NCBI RefSeq assembly: GCF_003952025.1
Contig: NZ_QXGI01000011.1
Location: 1 to 63,659, forward strand
Direction of reading: 5' to 3'
DNA: 63,659 nt
Source: Bifidobacterium castoris
GTDB taxonomy: Bacteria; Actinomycetota; Actinomycetes; Actinomycetales; Bifidobacteriaceae
The number at the start of each line of letters is the position of its first letter. Positions within the stretch are counted from its first letter, which is position 1. The translations under genes and the position numbers were made by a program. This document shows, in pieces, positions 11,201 to 20,691 of this stretch. Under the pieces are notes generated by a model that was not told the origin of the DNA, ran no database searches, and was given only the letters and a program-made list of their open reading frames with translations.

Positions 11201-11848
11201 TCAGGCTCCCTTCACTGCAGAACGGACGAGCACGATGCCACCCTTCGGGCCCGGAATGGCGCCCTTGATGGCGATGACGCCGTTCTCAACGTCCGAGGAG
11301 ACCACGGTGAGGTTGAGGACGGTGTTAGTGGCGTGGCCCATGCGGCCAGCCATGCGCTTGCCCTTGAGGATACGGCTCGGAGTCGCGCATGCGCCGACCG
11401 AACCCGGACGGCGTTCGTTCTTGTGGGAACCGTGCGTGCGGCGGTAGGACTTGAAGCCCCAACGCTTGATGGTGCCGGCGAAGCCCTTGCCCTTGGTCGT
11501 GCCGGTCACGTCGACCTGCGCGCCCTCCGGGAAGAGTTCGGCGGTGAGTTCCTGACCCGGCTGGAAGTCCTCGACGTTGTCGGTGCGGACCTCGGCGAGG
11601 TGGCGGCGCGGCGTGACGCCGGCCTTCGCGAAGTGGCCGGCGAGCGGCTTGGTGACCTTGCGCGGGTCGACCTGGCCGTAGCCGAGCTGGACGGCCTTGT
11701 AGCCGTCGGTCTCTTCGTTCTTGACTGCGGTCACGACGTTCGTGGAGACGTCCACGAGGGTGACGGGGACGAAGAATCCGTTCTCGTCCCAGACCTGCGA
11801 CATACCGAGCTTCTTGCCCAGCAGTGCGGTGCGCTTGGTGTTCGACAT
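11201..11848 (-). CDS. rplC: 50S ribosomal protein L3
   Basis: 215 aa. [16 protein letters not shown] at the N-terminus and the [17 protein letters not shown] and [18 protein letters not shown] motifs, which reach the peptidyl-transferase centre, are clear. It is an early assembly protein. GGAGGA lies upstream of the ATG, and rpsJ ends 17 nt before. Confidence 0.97.
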   Translation of the reverse strand: MSNTKRTALLGKKLGMSQVWDENGFFVPVTLVDVSTNVVTAVKNEETDGYKAVQLGYGQVDPRKVTKPLAGHFAKAGVTPRRHLAEVRTDNVEDFQPGQELTAELFPEGAQVDVTGTTKGKGFAGTIKRWGFKSYRRTHGSHKNERRPGSVGACATPSRILKGKRMAGRMGHATNTVLNLTVVSSDVENGVIAIKGAIPGPKGGIVLVRSAVKGA

Positions 11849-11865
11849 AGCGATTCCTCCTCCCT

Positions 11866-12174
11866 TTACAGCTTGATCTCGATGTTGACGTCCGCAGGCA
11901 GATCAATATGCATGAGGGAGTCCACAGCCTTGGGGGTGGGATCCACAATATCGATGAGACGCTTGTGAGTGCGCATCTCGAAATGCTCGCGGGAATCCTT
12001 GTACTTATGCGGAGAACGGATGACGCAGTACACGTTCTTCTCCGTCGGGAGCGGAACCGGGCCAACCACAGTTGCGCCCGCGTTCGTCACCGTTTCGACG
12101 ATCTTCTTCGCCGATTGGTCGATGACCTCATGGTCATAGGACTTAAGCCTGATGCGGATTTTCTGTCCCGCCAT
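11866..12174 (-). CDS. rpsJ: 30S ribosomal protein S10
   Basis: 102 aa, first gene of the S10 cluster. It begins [19 protein letters not shown] and has the [19 protein letters not shown] end. S10 is also the NusE partner of NusB in antitermination. The ribosome binding site is GAAAGGG upstream of the ATG. Confidence 0.97.
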   Translation of the reverse strand: MAGQKIRIRLKSYDHEVIDQSAKKIVETVTNAGATVVGPVPLPTEKNVYCVIRSPHKYKDSREHFEMRTHKRLIDIVDPTPKAVDSLMHIDLPADVNIEIKL

Positions 12175-12487
12175 TGCCTTCCGCCCTTTCTAGCGATTCG
12201 TTGACTATTTACCACTAACCTGCTCAGGGCACCGGCGAAGAGCACCCGGAAGACATACGCCTCCCGGCTGATCCACATCAGTGCATGGCCACGATGTCCG
12301 TCCCTTGCGGAATGACCCGCGCCACGCTCGCTTTTTTGAATTCCAATTATGCGAGCCCTTTTCAGGCAACTGTTATATTCAAGCACCAGCCCCCTACATG
12401 GCACAGTCCGGGCGTGTCGCGTACGTTCCGGAGAAAAACCGTCGTCCCCTCTGGCGTGCCGGGGTCCGCCAATCTAGGCTTGGGGCC
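12175..12487. promoter_or_regulatory. Divergent region between rpsJ and the YwiC-like gene
   Basis: A 313-nt divergent promoter region. On the minus strand a CATAAT box at 12346-12351 could be the -10 of the S10 cluster, giving a leader of about 165 nt; no good -35 is seen, so this is weak. On the plus strand TAGGCT at 12475-12480 lies 7 nt before the ATG of the YwiC-like gene, suggesting a leaderless transcript. The leader may hold autoregulatory structure, but I recognise none. Confidence 0.35.
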
Positions 12488-13342
12488 ATGCCTCAGACAA
12501 CCTCCTCCCCTTCAGCCGCATCCGGATCGGGCACCGACGCGAAGCCGCGGCGGCCCGTGCGCCGTTCGGTCCGCGACTGGGTCTCGACCGAACCCGGCGC
12601 ATGGTCGATCGCGCTGTTCCCGTCGCTCGCCGCATGGGCCGCGACCGGTCCGACATGGACCTCGACGTGGCTCGTCGCGCTGTGGGCAATCTGCTACTGC
12701 GCGCAGTTCACGACCGCACGCTGGTGCAAGTCGCGCTTCCGTCGCCGCTATCGGACGCCCGCGCTGACGTACGCGCTCGTGCTGGCTGTCGCCGGCCTCC
12801 CGTTCCTCGTGCTGCATCCCGGCGTCCTGTGGTGGGCGCCGATATACGCCGTGCTGTGCGGCGTCTCGCTGCTCGCCTCGTGGATGCGGCGCGAACGCAG
12901 CCTGTGGTCGAATCTGGCCGCCGTGCTCGCCGCATCGGCGATGGCGACGGTCGTCGCGCCCTTCGGCACGCGCTGCCTCGCCCCGTCGGCGACCAACCGG
13001 CTGCCGCGGCTGTACGATCCGGCGCTGTTCCCGGACGTCGGCGTCGAGATCGCCACCGGGTTCGCGCTCGCGTTGTTCGGTTCGGTGCTGTTCGTCAAAA
13101 CGATGATCCGCGAACGCGGCCACCGCGGCTATCTGTATGCAAGCTGGGCCTATCATGCGCTCCTCGTCGCGTTCGGCTTCCTGTGCGATGCGCTGTACGG
13201 CGCGCTCGCGCTCGCGCTGCTCGCGCGCGCCGTCGCGCTGCCGCTCATCGCGCGCCATCGAACGGTTCCGGTCAAGGCCGTCGGCGTCACCGAGTCGGTC
13301 ATGAGCCTGCTGATGCTCGTCCTGATCCCGCTGGGCGCATGA
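12488..13342 (+). CDS. YwiC-like multi-pass membrane protein
   Basis: 284 aa. A Ser/Ala/Arg-rich cytosolic start of about 30 residues precedes the STEPGAWSIALFP segment, which resembles the (Q)HGAWAFL start of YwiC-like proteins. Six or more hydrophobic helices follow, with a basic cytosolic loop (TARWCKSRFRRRYRTPALTY). The molecular function of the family is unknown. The ATG at 12488 follows a TAGGCT box by 7 nt with no Shine-Dalgarno sequence. It is convergent with adhE, separated by a 30-bp perfect hairpin. The family call rests on pattern and topology only. Confidence 0.75.
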   Translation: MPQTTSSPSAASGSGTDAKPRRPVRRSVRDWVSTEPGAWSIALFPSLAAWAATGPTWTSTWLVALWAICYCAQFTTARWCKSRFRRRYRTPALTYALVLAVAGLPFLVLHPGVLWWAPIYAVLCGVSLLASWMRRERSLWSNLAAVLAASAMATVVAPFGTRCLAPSATNRLPRLYDPALFPDVGVEIATGFALALFGSVLFVKTMIRERGHRGYLYASWAYHALLVAFGFLCDALYGALALALLARAVALPLIARHRTVPVKAVGVTESVMSLLMLVLIPLGA

Positions 13343-13401
13343 GGCCCGTGACATGCCGCGGCCGCACCGCCCTGACCTCATGGCATGCGGATAGATAATA
13401 G

Positions 13402-13465
13402 GCATGTGGATATGGCGCGGCGCCCGTCCGATTGATCGGACGGGCGCCGCGCCATATCCACATGC
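13402..13465. terminator. 30-bp perfect hairpin between convergent genes
   Basis: Arms 13402-13431 and 13436-13465 are perfectly complementary over 30 bp with a 4-nt loop, between the converging YwiC-like gene and adhE. It is symmetric, so it can act in both directions. Neither side has a true U tract. Confidence 0.75.
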
Positions 13466-13480
13466 ATCATCGGCGCATCA

Positions 13481-13520
13481 TCCGCCGGCCGTCGGCCCTC
13501 AAGGGGCCATGGCCGGCGGA
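13481..13520 (-). terminator. adhE terminator hairpin
   Basis: Arms 13481-13490 and 13511-13520 (TCCGCCGGCC and complement) with an inner GGCCC/GGGCC helix, 9 nt after the adhE stop codon. It stands next to the larger 13402-13465 hairpin. Confidence 0.6.
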
Positions 13521-13528
13521 CATGCCGG

Positions 13529-16306
13529 TCAGATGCGCTGCGAGGCCTCCTCGGTCGCGTTGACGCCTTCGCGCTCGACGCGGATCTTGTGGCCCTCCTG
13601 CTGCGAGACGCCGTAGTAGGCGGCGATCGCGATGTCCATCATGTCCTGGATCTGCGGGATGCGCGGATTCGCCGGCGCGCACTGGTCCTCATAGGCGCGC
13701 ATGCCGATCTGCTCGAGGATGCTCCAGAAGTAGTCCTCGTCGACACCGCAGTCCTGGAAGGACTTGTTCATGCCGAGCTTGTTGTCGCGGTAGTCCTCGA
13801 CGGCCTTCGCGAGGTTCTCGACGCCTTCGGCCGGGGTCTTGCCCGGATCGATGCCGAGGTTCTTCGCGATCTCCTGATAGCGCTCCGGCGCGATGTACTT
13901 GTTGTACTTCGGCCACGACGTCGGTTCCTCGGGGATCTGGCCGTTGTAGCGGATGACGTACGGCAGCAGGATCGAGTTGGTGCGGCCGTGCGCGATGTGG
14001 CACAGCGCGCCGATCGTGTGCGCCATCGCGTGGCACATGCCGAGGAACGCGGAGCCGAAGGCCATGCCGGCCATCGTCGCGGCGTTGTGCATCTTCTCCT
14101 GTGCCTTCGTCTTCGCGGCGCCCGGTTCGCTGTTGACGGACTCGGCGAGGTTGTCCCAGATCAGCTTGGCTGCGTGCAGCGCCATGCCATCGGTGAAGTC
14201 GTTCGCGTAGACGGAGACGTAGGCCTCCATCGAGTGCGTCAGCGCGTCGAAGCCGGCGTCGGAGGCGAGGCGGCGCGGCTGCGTGCGTGCGAGCACCGGA
14301 TCGACGATCGCGACGGACGGCGTGAGCGCGTAGTCGGTGATCGGGTACTTGTAACCGGTCTTGTGGTCGGTGATGACGGCGAACGGCGTGACCTCGGAAC
14401 CGGTGCCGGACGAGGTCGGGATGCACACGAGCTTCGCCTTCTTGCCCAGCGGCGGGATCTTGAACGCGCGCTTGCGGATGTCGAAGAACTTCTCGCGCAC
14501 GTCGGAGAACGCGATCTCCGGGTGCTCGTAGAGCAGCCACATGATCTTCGCGGCGTCCATCGGCGAGCCGCCGCCGACGGCGATGATCGTGTCCGGCTCG
14601 AACTCGTCGCGCATCATCGCGGCGCCGCGCTCGACGGTCTCGACGCTCGGCTCCGGCTCGACGTAGTCGACGATGCGGAAGGTGACGCGGTTGGAGCGCG
14701 CGCGCAGCTGGTCGATGACCTTGTCGACGACGCCGAGCTGCTCCATGACCTTGTCGCAGACGATGACGGCGCGTTCGATGCCGTACATGTCGCGCAGGTA
14801 CTTGATCGCGTTCGGCTCGAAGTAGGTCTTCGACGGGATCTTGAACCACTGCATGTTGTTGTTCCTTCGGGCGATGCGCTTGATGTTGAGCAGATTGATG
14901 GCCTGGACGTTGCCCGAGACCGAGTTGCCGCCGTAGGAGCCGCATCCGAGCGTGAGCGACGGGGCGATCGAGTTGTAGATGTCGCCGATGCCGCCGAGCG
15001 AGCTCGGCTGGTTCCAGATGATGCGGCACGCGTGCATGCGCAGGCCGTACTCGCGCACGAGGTCGTCGTTGTTCGTGTGGATCGCCGCGGTGTGGCCGGC
15101 TCCGTGCTTAAGCATCTCCTCGCACATCTCGAAGCCCTGCTCCTGGTCGTCGAACTTGAGGACGGCGTGCACCGGCGCGAGCTTCTCCATCGTCAGCGGT
15201 TCCATCTCGCCGACCTCGGCGCATTCAGCAGCGAGGATCGTCGCGTCCTCGGGGATCTCGAATCCCGCCTCGTGCGCGATGAACTGCGGCGACTTGCCCG
15301 GGACGACCGAGTTGAGCTTCGGCGTCTGGCCGGAGTAGGCGGTGCAGCCGAACATGTACTGCTCGAGCTTCGCCTTCTCCTCGTCATTGACGAAGTAGGC
15401 CTTGCGGCGCTTAAGCTCCTTGACGAGCGGGTCGTAGATGTCCTTGTGCGCGATGATCGCCTGCTCGGTCGCGCAGATCATGCCGTAGTCGAAGTGCTTG
15501 GACAGGATCAGGTCGTTCGCGACGCGCTGGACGTCGACGTTGGCGTCGACGTAGGCCGGGGCGTTGCCGGCGCCGACGCCGAGCGCCGGCTTGCCGGAGG
15601 AGTACGCGGCCTTGACCATGCCCGGGCCGCCGGTCGCGAGGATCGTCGCGATGCCGGGATGCTTCATCAGCGCGCCGGTCGCCTCGATCGACGGGTGCTC
15701 GATCCACTGGATGCAGTTCTCCGGAGCGCCGGCCTCGATCGCCGCGTCGCGCACGATGCGCGCCGCCTCGACGGAGCTCTTCTGCGCGCCCGGATGGAAG
15801 CCGAAGACGATCGGGCAGCGGGTCTTGAGCGCGATGAGCGACTTGAAGATCGCGGTGGAGGTCGGGTTCGTGACCGGGGTCACTCCGGCGACGACACCGA
15901 CCGGCTCGGCCACTTCGTCGATGCCGAGCACGTCGTCCTCGCGGATGATGCCGACGGTCTTCTGGCCGGCCATGTAGTTCGTGACGTGCTCGCAGGCGAA
16001 GATGTTCTTCGTGGCCTTGTCCTCGACGAGTCCCCGGCCGGTCTCGTCGACGGCCAGCTTGGCGAGCACGAGGTGCTTGTTGAGCGCAGCGACGGACGCC
16101 TTCGCGACGATGCGGTCGACCGTCTCCTGATCGAGCTTCTCGAATTCGTCGAGCGCCTGCGTCGCCCTCGCGACGAGCGCGTCGACCTCGGCCTGGGCGG
16201 CCGCTTCCTTGTCCACAACAGGCGTCGCGGCCGGTGCGCCCTTGGCGGCGTCCTTCACATCCTGTGCAGGGGCCTTCTGCGCATCGTCCTTGCGTGCTTC
16301 TGCCAT
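13529..16306 (-). CDS. adhE: Bifunctional acetaldehyde-CoA/alcohol dehydrogenase
   Basis: 925 aa fused enzyme that reduces acetyl-CoA to acetaldehyde and then ethanol, regenerating 2 NAD+. The N-terminal aldehyde dehydrogenase domain has its catalytic cysteine at C278 (MICATEQ). The C-terminal iron-dependent alcohol dehydrogenase carries the nucleotide motif GGGSPMDAAK from about residue 578 and His-rich iron-site segments (MCHAMAHTIGA...HIAHGRTN). An Ala/Lys-rich extension of about 40 residues precedes the ALDH domain. AGGAGG precedes the ATG. In bifidobacteria AdhE balances redox when sugar is split to ethanol and formate. A candidate promoter is at 16405-16433, and a ROK-family regulator is divergently transcribed. 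Confidence 0.97.
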   Translation of the reverse strand: MAEARKDDAQKAPAQDVKDAAKGAPAATPVVDKEAAAQAEVDALVARATQALDEFEKLDQETVDRIVAKASVAALNKHLVLAKLAVDETGRGLVEDKATKNIFACEHVTNYMAGQKTVGIIREDDVLGIDEVAEPVGVVAGVTPVTNPTSTAIFKSLIALKTRCPIVFGFHPGAQKSSVEAARIVRDAAIEAGAPENCIQWIEHPSIEATGALMKHPGIATILATGGPGMVKAAYSSGKPALGVGAGNAPAYVDANVDVQRVANDLILSKHFDYGMICATEQAIIAHKDIYDPLVKELKRRKAYFVNDEEKAKLEQYMFGCTAYSGQTPKLNSVVPGKSPQFIAHEAGFEIPEDATILAAECAEVGEMEPLTMEKLAPVHAVLKFDDQEQGFEMCEEMLKHGAGHTAAIHTNNDDLVREYGLRMHACRIIWNQPSSLGGIGDIYNSIAPSLTLGCGSYGGNSVSGNVQAINLLNIKRIARRNNNMQWFKIPSKTYFEPNAIKYLRDMYGIERAVIVCDKVMEQLGVVDKVIDQLRARSNRVTFRIVDYVEPEPSVETVERGAAMMRDEFEPDTIIAVGGGSPMDAAKIMWLLYEHPEIAFSDVREKFFDIRKRAFKIPPLGKKAKLVCIPTSSGTGSEVTPFAVITDHKTGYKYPITDYALTPSVAIVDPVLARTQPRRLASDAGFDALTHSMEAYVSVYANDFTDGMALHAAKLIWDNLAESVNSEPGAAKTKAQEKMHNAATMAGMAFGSAFLGMCHAMAHTIGALCHIAHGRTNSILLPYVIRYNGQIPEEPTSWPKYNKYIAPERYQEIAKNLGIDPGKTPAEGVENLAKAVEDYRDNKLGMNKSFQDCGVDEDYFWSILEQIGMRAYEDQCAPANPRIPQIQDMMDIAIAAYYGVSQQEGHKIRVEREGVNATEEASQRI

Positions 16307-16714
16307 GAGATCCTCCTAATAGAATCTGCTGTCGTGCGTTGCTGCCAACGCATTGCCGTCCTCGTCACGGGGCATGACCGCCACCGCGACGTGGTGATGT
16401 ACACAATGTATCGAACATCCGCCGACTTGTCAGCATGTGCCGTGTTGCGACAAACTTGTTCGATTCTGTTATCTTTTCGTGCGTTGAGCTTTCGATATTG
16501 ACAGTTTTACCGCCCGATATACACCAAATGAAACATTTTGTGCGTTTTTTCACTCACACGAACAACGTCTCGACGACCACCCGCGAGAAACTTTCACAAA
16601 ACCTCTTTATCAATGTTCCGCACGCTCGAAAACTTCTGTAAAATTGATTTATCGAACTGGGTGCGCAGGATGGACTGCGCACGGAACCGACGCAAACCCG
16701 AACAAAGGACACCG
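16307..16714. promoter_or_regulatory. adhE/ROK divergent control region
   Basis: A 408-nt AT-rich island. On the minus strand a -35 CTGACA (complement of 16428-16433), 17-nt spacer and -10 TACATT (complement of 16405-16410) form the best adhE promoter, giving a leader of about 90 nt. Several A/T-rich blocks (around 16498-16680) with TTTTGTG, TTTCACAA and similar words may be operators. One minus-strand word, TTGTGAAAGTTTCTCG near 16584-16600, partly resembles a Rex half-site but is far from the promoter and imperfect. Confidence 0.45.
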
Positions 16715-17821
16715 ATGCCCCACGACGACCACATCCCCGCGCTGCCCGACGGCGCAGACGAGATCCTCGCGCTGCTGTACCACGGCGAACCGGTCGCCAA
16801 ACGCGGCATCGCGGACGCGCTGCATATCAGCGCACCGACGCTCAACGCGCGCCTGCGACTGCTCGAGGACGCCGGACTGATCGTCGTCGCCGGCCACCGG
16901 CAGTCGACCGGCGGACGCCGCGCACGCACCTACACCTTCAACTACCGCAGACGCTGCGCGATCGGCGTCACGATCCGTTCGACCGAAATCGTCTGCATCG
17001 CCGTCGGACTTGACGGCACGGCGCTCGACGAACGCCACACGACGATCGCCGCGCACGCCGACGCCGCATTCTACGGCAGGGCGGCGCGCATCATCGACGA
17101 ATTCGCCGAGCAGGTCGCGGCCGCCGGCACGCCTCCGCTCGGCGTCGGCCTCGCCGTCCCCCGGCACATCAACACGGCGAGCAGCCTCGACTATGCGGCG
17201 ATCGGCGAACGCATCACATTGCCGGTGACGACGACCGAGCGCTACTGCGCATACGCCTTCGCCGAACTGCGCGCGCGACCGGCGCTGCGCGACGCCGTCT
17301 GCCTGTTCCTCGGCAACCATATCGGCAGCGCCGTGCTGCAGGGTGGCCTCCCCCACACCGGCGCGCTCGAGCACATGCCGCTCGACCCGGACGGCCCGCG
17401 CTGCGAATGCGGCGGCAACGGCTGCCTCAACGTCTACTGCTCGTCTGCGAACCTCACCGAGGAGGGCGAAAGCCTGCCCGGGTTCTTCGGCGTGCTCGAG
17501 CAGGGGGAGGTCCACCACCGCGACCGCATGCGCGAATGGCTGCGCTCGCTCGCGCAGGCGATTATCAGCATCCGCGCCGTATTCGCCGCCGACGTGCTAC
17601 TGTGCGGCCCGATCGCCGGTTTCCTCGACGACGCCGAGATTGCGCAGCTCGACCGTCTCGTCGCAGGACACCCGGCCGCCTCCCGCACGGCCGCGGGCAC
17701 CGGCGACGACGACGCTCCCCCGCGCATCGCGCGCGGCCTGTGCGACGTCTACCAGGACGCCTACGGCGCCGCCTACGCGATCGTGCGCGACCATCTGCGC
17801 GAGCTCGCGCTGCTGCGCTGA
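16715..17821 (+). CDS. ROK-family transcriptional regulator
   Basis: 368 aa. Residues about 15-60 form a winged helix-turn-helix (RGIADALHISAPTLNARLRLLEDAGLI), followed by a ROK sugar-kinase-like fold. The zinc motif is CECGGNGC (usual CxCGxxGCxE, but with N in place of E), and the catalytic kinase aspartate region is not recognisable, so it is probably a regulator without kinase activity. AAAGGA sits 5 nt before the ATG at 16715; an earlier ATG has no ribosome binding site. It is divergent from adhE and 84 nt upstream of glgX, so either may be a target. The effector is unknown. Confidence 0.85.
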   Translation: MPHDDHIPALPDGADEILALLYHGEPVAKRGIADALHISAPTLNARLRLLEDAGLIVVAGHRQSTGGRRARTYTFNYRRRCAIGVTIRSTEIVCIAVGLDGTALDERHTTIAAHADAAFYGRAARIIDEFAEQVAAAGTPPLGVGLAVPRHINTASSLDYAAIGERITLPVTTTERYCAYAFAELRARPALRDAVCLFLGNHIGSAVLQGGLPHTGALEHMPLDPDGPRCECGGNGCLNVYCSSANLTEEGESLPGFFGVLEQGEVHHRDRMREWLRSLAQAIISIRAVFAADVLLCGPIAGFLDDAEIAQLDRLVAGHPAASRTAAGTGDDDAPPRIARGLCDVYQDAYGAAYAIVRDHLRELALLR

Positions 17822-17893
17822 ACGGTCGCGGGACATGTCCGGCCTCGGTGTCCATTCCCCGGCACCGCGCGCTCCACGCCGCATACGGCCGCC

Positions 17894-17899
17894 TACAAT
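17894..17899 (+). promoter_or_regulatory. glgX -10 box, leaderless start
   Basis: TACAAT ends 6 nt before the glgX ATG, so transcription would begin at or next to the A of the start codon. No Shine-Dalgarno sequence is present and no strong -35 is visible. Confidence 0.55.
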
Positions 17900-17905
17900 G
17901 GTGCC

Positions 17906-20584
17906 ATGCAGCTGCCCGAACTTCACCGTTACGCGACGCGACCAGGACTGTTCTTCACCGACGACGGCGGCGCCGACGTCGTCGCGCGCTCCGAGACCGC
18001 CGATCAGCTGTGGTTCAGCGTCCTCGAGCCGATCGACGAGCCGAGCCGCTTCTACAATGAGGCGGTGCGCATCAACGAGGAGCCGACGCTGCCGTTCATC
18101 GATCAGGTGCGCCGCTTCCCGATCTGCACGCGCGTGCTCAAATCGTTGGGCGTGCGCGAGACGCTGTTCCGCATGGAGGGTCCACGCTACGGACTGTGGT
18201 ATCTGCACCTAGACAAGGCATGGGACGGCATGCACTACGGCTACCGCGCCGACGGGGCTTGGGACCCACGGCACGGGCTGCGCTTCAATCCCTACAAGTT
18301 CCTGCTCGACCCCTACGCCAAGGGCATCGAGGGTTCGATGACGCTCGACCCGGCCGCCTTCGCCTACGACTGCTCGTTGAAGAACGGCCTGATCAAGGGG
18401 TCGGCGTGGGGCGCGATGAACCGGCTCGACTCCCTCGGCAAGGTGCCGATTTCGGTCGCGATCGACGACCGAGATGTGACGAAGCACGACGCCGACCCGT
18501 CGCACCCGCATGTGCCGTGGAGCCGCACCGTCATCTACGAACTGCATGTCAAGGGCTTCACGGCGAAGGCGCCGTGGCTGCCCGAGGAGCTGCGCGGCAC
18601 CTATGCGGGGCTCGCCCATCCGACGACGCTCGCCTATCTGCAGGGACTCGGCGTCACGTCGATCGAGCTGCTGCCGATCATGGCGAAGCAGTCAGAGGTC
18701 TTCCTGCAGGAACGCAACTGCGCGAACTACTGGGGATACTCGACGCTCAGCTTCTTCTCCCCCGAGCCGTCGTACGCGACGAGGACGGCACAACGGCGCG
18801 GCGCCCGAGCGGTGCGCCACGAGGTCATCGAAATGGTGCGCGCGCTGCACAGCGCCGGCTTCGAGGTGATCATGGACGTCGTCTTCAACCACACCTGCGA
18901 AGGCGGCAACGCCGGGCCGTCGGTGTGCTGGCGCGGCCTCGACAACCTCACGTTCTACCGGCAGCAGCATCAAGGCGGCGAGCTCGAGGACACGACCGGC
19001 TGCGGCAACACGATCGACTTCACCGACACGCACAACATCACCTTCGCCGTCGATGCGCTCAGCTACTGGGCGAAGCGCATCGGCATCGACGGCTTCCGCT
19101 TCGACCTGGGCGTCAGCCTCGCGCGGCTCAACGGGTCGTTCACGCCGTACCATCCGTTCCTGTACGCGCTGCGTTCGGAACCGCTGCTCGGCAACCTCAA
19201 GCTGATCATGGAGCCATGGGATCTGGGCGAGCAGGGATGGCGCACCGGCCAGTTCCTCTCCCCCTTCGCCGAATGGAACGACCGTTTCCGCGACGCGACG
19301 CGCAGATTCTGGGTGCGCGAGGTCAACGACGGCGCATGCGAAGGCGTCGGCATGCAGGAGATGGCGACGCGGTTGTGCGGCTCGGCGGACCTGTTCGCGA
19401 CCGATCCGGGACGCGGCGCGACGTCGTCGATCAACTTCGTGACGGCACACGACGGTTTCACGCTCGCCGACCTCACGCAGTACTCGGCGAAGCACAACGA
19501 GGCGAACGGCGAACACAACAACGACGGCGCGGACACCAACAACTGCGCGAACTTCGGCGTCGAGGGGCCTTGCGACGACCCGCACGTGGCGCTGCTGCGC
19601 GAACGCGCGCGCATGAACATGCTCGGCACGCTGATGCTCTCGCTCGGCACGCCGATGATGCTCGCCGGCGACGAGTTCAACAACTCGCAGGGCGGCAACA
19701 ACAACGCGTACTGCCAGGACAACGACATCACCTGGCTCGACTGGGATTGGATCCTGCCCGAGACGAAGACTCCCGAATACATGCGGATGGAGTCAATCTC
19801 GCGCCTCATCGCGGTGCGCAAGTCGCTCGACATCTACAACCACGAGGACTTCTTCACGCGGTTGAGCCAGCTGGGGCTGCTCAAACCGTCGAGCCGCATC
19901 CAATGGCTGCTGCCGGACGGCACGACGCCGATGGAGCGCGACTGGTTCGACACGTCGATCCGCTCGTTCACGATGCGCCTGCTGAGCAAGGACGAGCTCG
20001 ACGTCGCGATCGTCGTCAACGGCTGCGACAAACCTCTGCGCTTCCACATGCCCCCGGACGCGCATTGGGACGTGCTGTGGTCGTCGGCGGAGACGACCGG
20101 CGAGCGGCCGTGCCCCGGCATGCATGAGGAGCGGTTCACGGTCCCGCTCGAGAAGTCGTTCTGGGTCGACCGCGCGATGCGCCGGCAGCATGACGCCGAC
20201 GAGACTTTCACGCAGATGATGGAGCAGGCGCAGCGCAACGCGTCCGATGCGGCGTCGCGGGACGGCACGACGATGGCGAGCGGTGCGGCCAGATCGGGCC
20301 ACTATGTGCCGAAGTCGGCACGCGCGGGCGCCCCGAACTGGGCGATGTGCGCAGCCGGCGGCGGGGACGCAGATCCCACGATGCTCGGGCTGCCGAGGAT
20401 CGAACGGGCGATTCGCAAGAACGTGGCCGATTCGGCGACGCCGTCGTCGCCGATCGGTCACGTCATCGACGCCGACCGCTACACCACTGCGGTGGACGCC
20501 GACGGCGTCGGAACCCACATCTGGACCTTCCCCGCGCTGAGCATCAGCATCCTGCTGCAGCGTTCGAAGGCCGAGGAGGGTTGA
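17906..20584 (+). CDS. glgX: Glycogen debranching enzyme (GlgX/isoamylase type)
   Basis: 892 aa, GH13 subfamily 11. It hydrolyses alpha-1,6 branch points of glycogen or limit dextrins in the cytosol. An N-terminal CBM48-like domain (residues ~1-130) precedes the catalytic barrel. Conserved regions are visible: VVFNHT (I), GFRFDLG with nucleophile D400 (II), IMEPWDLG with acid/base E436 (III) and TAHDGF with D516 (IV). The length exceeds E. coli GlgX (657 aa); extra residues at the C-terminus (about 760-892) are Ala-rich and unassigned. The start follows a -10 box directly. Together with malQ it suggests active alpha-glucan turnover. Confidence 0.93.
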   Translation: MQLPELHRYATRPGLFFTDDGGADVVARSETADQLWFSVLEPIDEPSRFYNEAVRINEEPTLPFIDQVRRFPICTRVLKSLGVRETLFRMEGPRYGLWYLHLDKAWDGMHYGYRADGAWDPRHGLRFNPYKFLLDPYAKGIEGSMTLDPAAFAYDCSLKNGLIKGSAWGAMNRLDSLGKVPISVAIDDRDVTKHDADPSHPHVPWSRTVIYELHVKGFTAKAPWLPEELRGTYAGLAHPTTLAYLQGLGVTSIELLPIMAKQSEVFLQERNCANYWGYSTLSFFSPEPSYATRTAQRRGARAVRHEVIEMVRALHSAGFEVIMDVVFNHTCEGGNAGPSVCWRGLDNLTFYRQQHQGGELEDTTGCGNTIDFTDTHNITFAVDALSYWAKRIGIDGFRFDLGVSLARLNGSFTPYHPFLYALRSEPLLGNLKLIMEPWDLGEQGWRTGQFLSPFAEWNDRFRDATRRFWVREVNDGACEGVGMQEMATRLCGSADLFATDPGRGATSSINFVTAHDGFTLADLTQYSAKHNEANGEHNNDGADTNNCANFGVEGPCDDPHVALLRERARMNMLGTLMLSLGTPMMLAGDEFNNSQGGNNNAYCQDNDITWLDWDWILPETKTPEYMRMESISRLIAVRKSLDIYNHEDFFTRLSQLGLLKPSSRIQWLLPDGTTPMERDWFDTSIRSFTMRLLSKDELDVAIVVNGCDKPLRFHMPPDAHWDVLWSSAETTGERPCPGMHEERFTVPLEKSFWVDRAMRRQHDADETFTQMMEQAQRNASDAASRDGTTMASGAARSGHYVPKSARAGAPNWAMCAAGGGDADPTMLGLPRIERAIRKNVADSATPSSPIGHVIDADRYTTAVDADGVGTHIWTFPALSISILLQRSKAEEG

Positions 20585-20640
20585 GCGCGGGCCGCAACGT
20601 GCCGGCGAGAGTCCCCGACGAAACTCACGGGGGAAACAGA

Positions 20641-20671
20641 ACAGGCCACCCGCCGATGGCGGATGGCCTGT
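20641..20671 (-). terminator. rpsI terminator
   Basis: 14-bp arms separated by 3 nt, with one position that pairs as G-U only in the minus-strand RNA, 20 nt after the rpsI stop. A short T-rich tail (TTCTGTTT) follows on the minus strand. It also faces the end of glgX. Confidence 0.7.
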
Positions 20672-20691
20672 CTGATGCAGTAAAACGAAAA

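Noticed and set aside
13589-16501. 970-codon open frame on the plus strand
   Set aside because: It is the antisense shadow of adhE; Arg/Asp/Val-rich, with no domain and no start signal.
16584-16602. Rex-binding site for adhE
   Set aside because: One half-site matches but the other does not, and the distance to the promoter is large.
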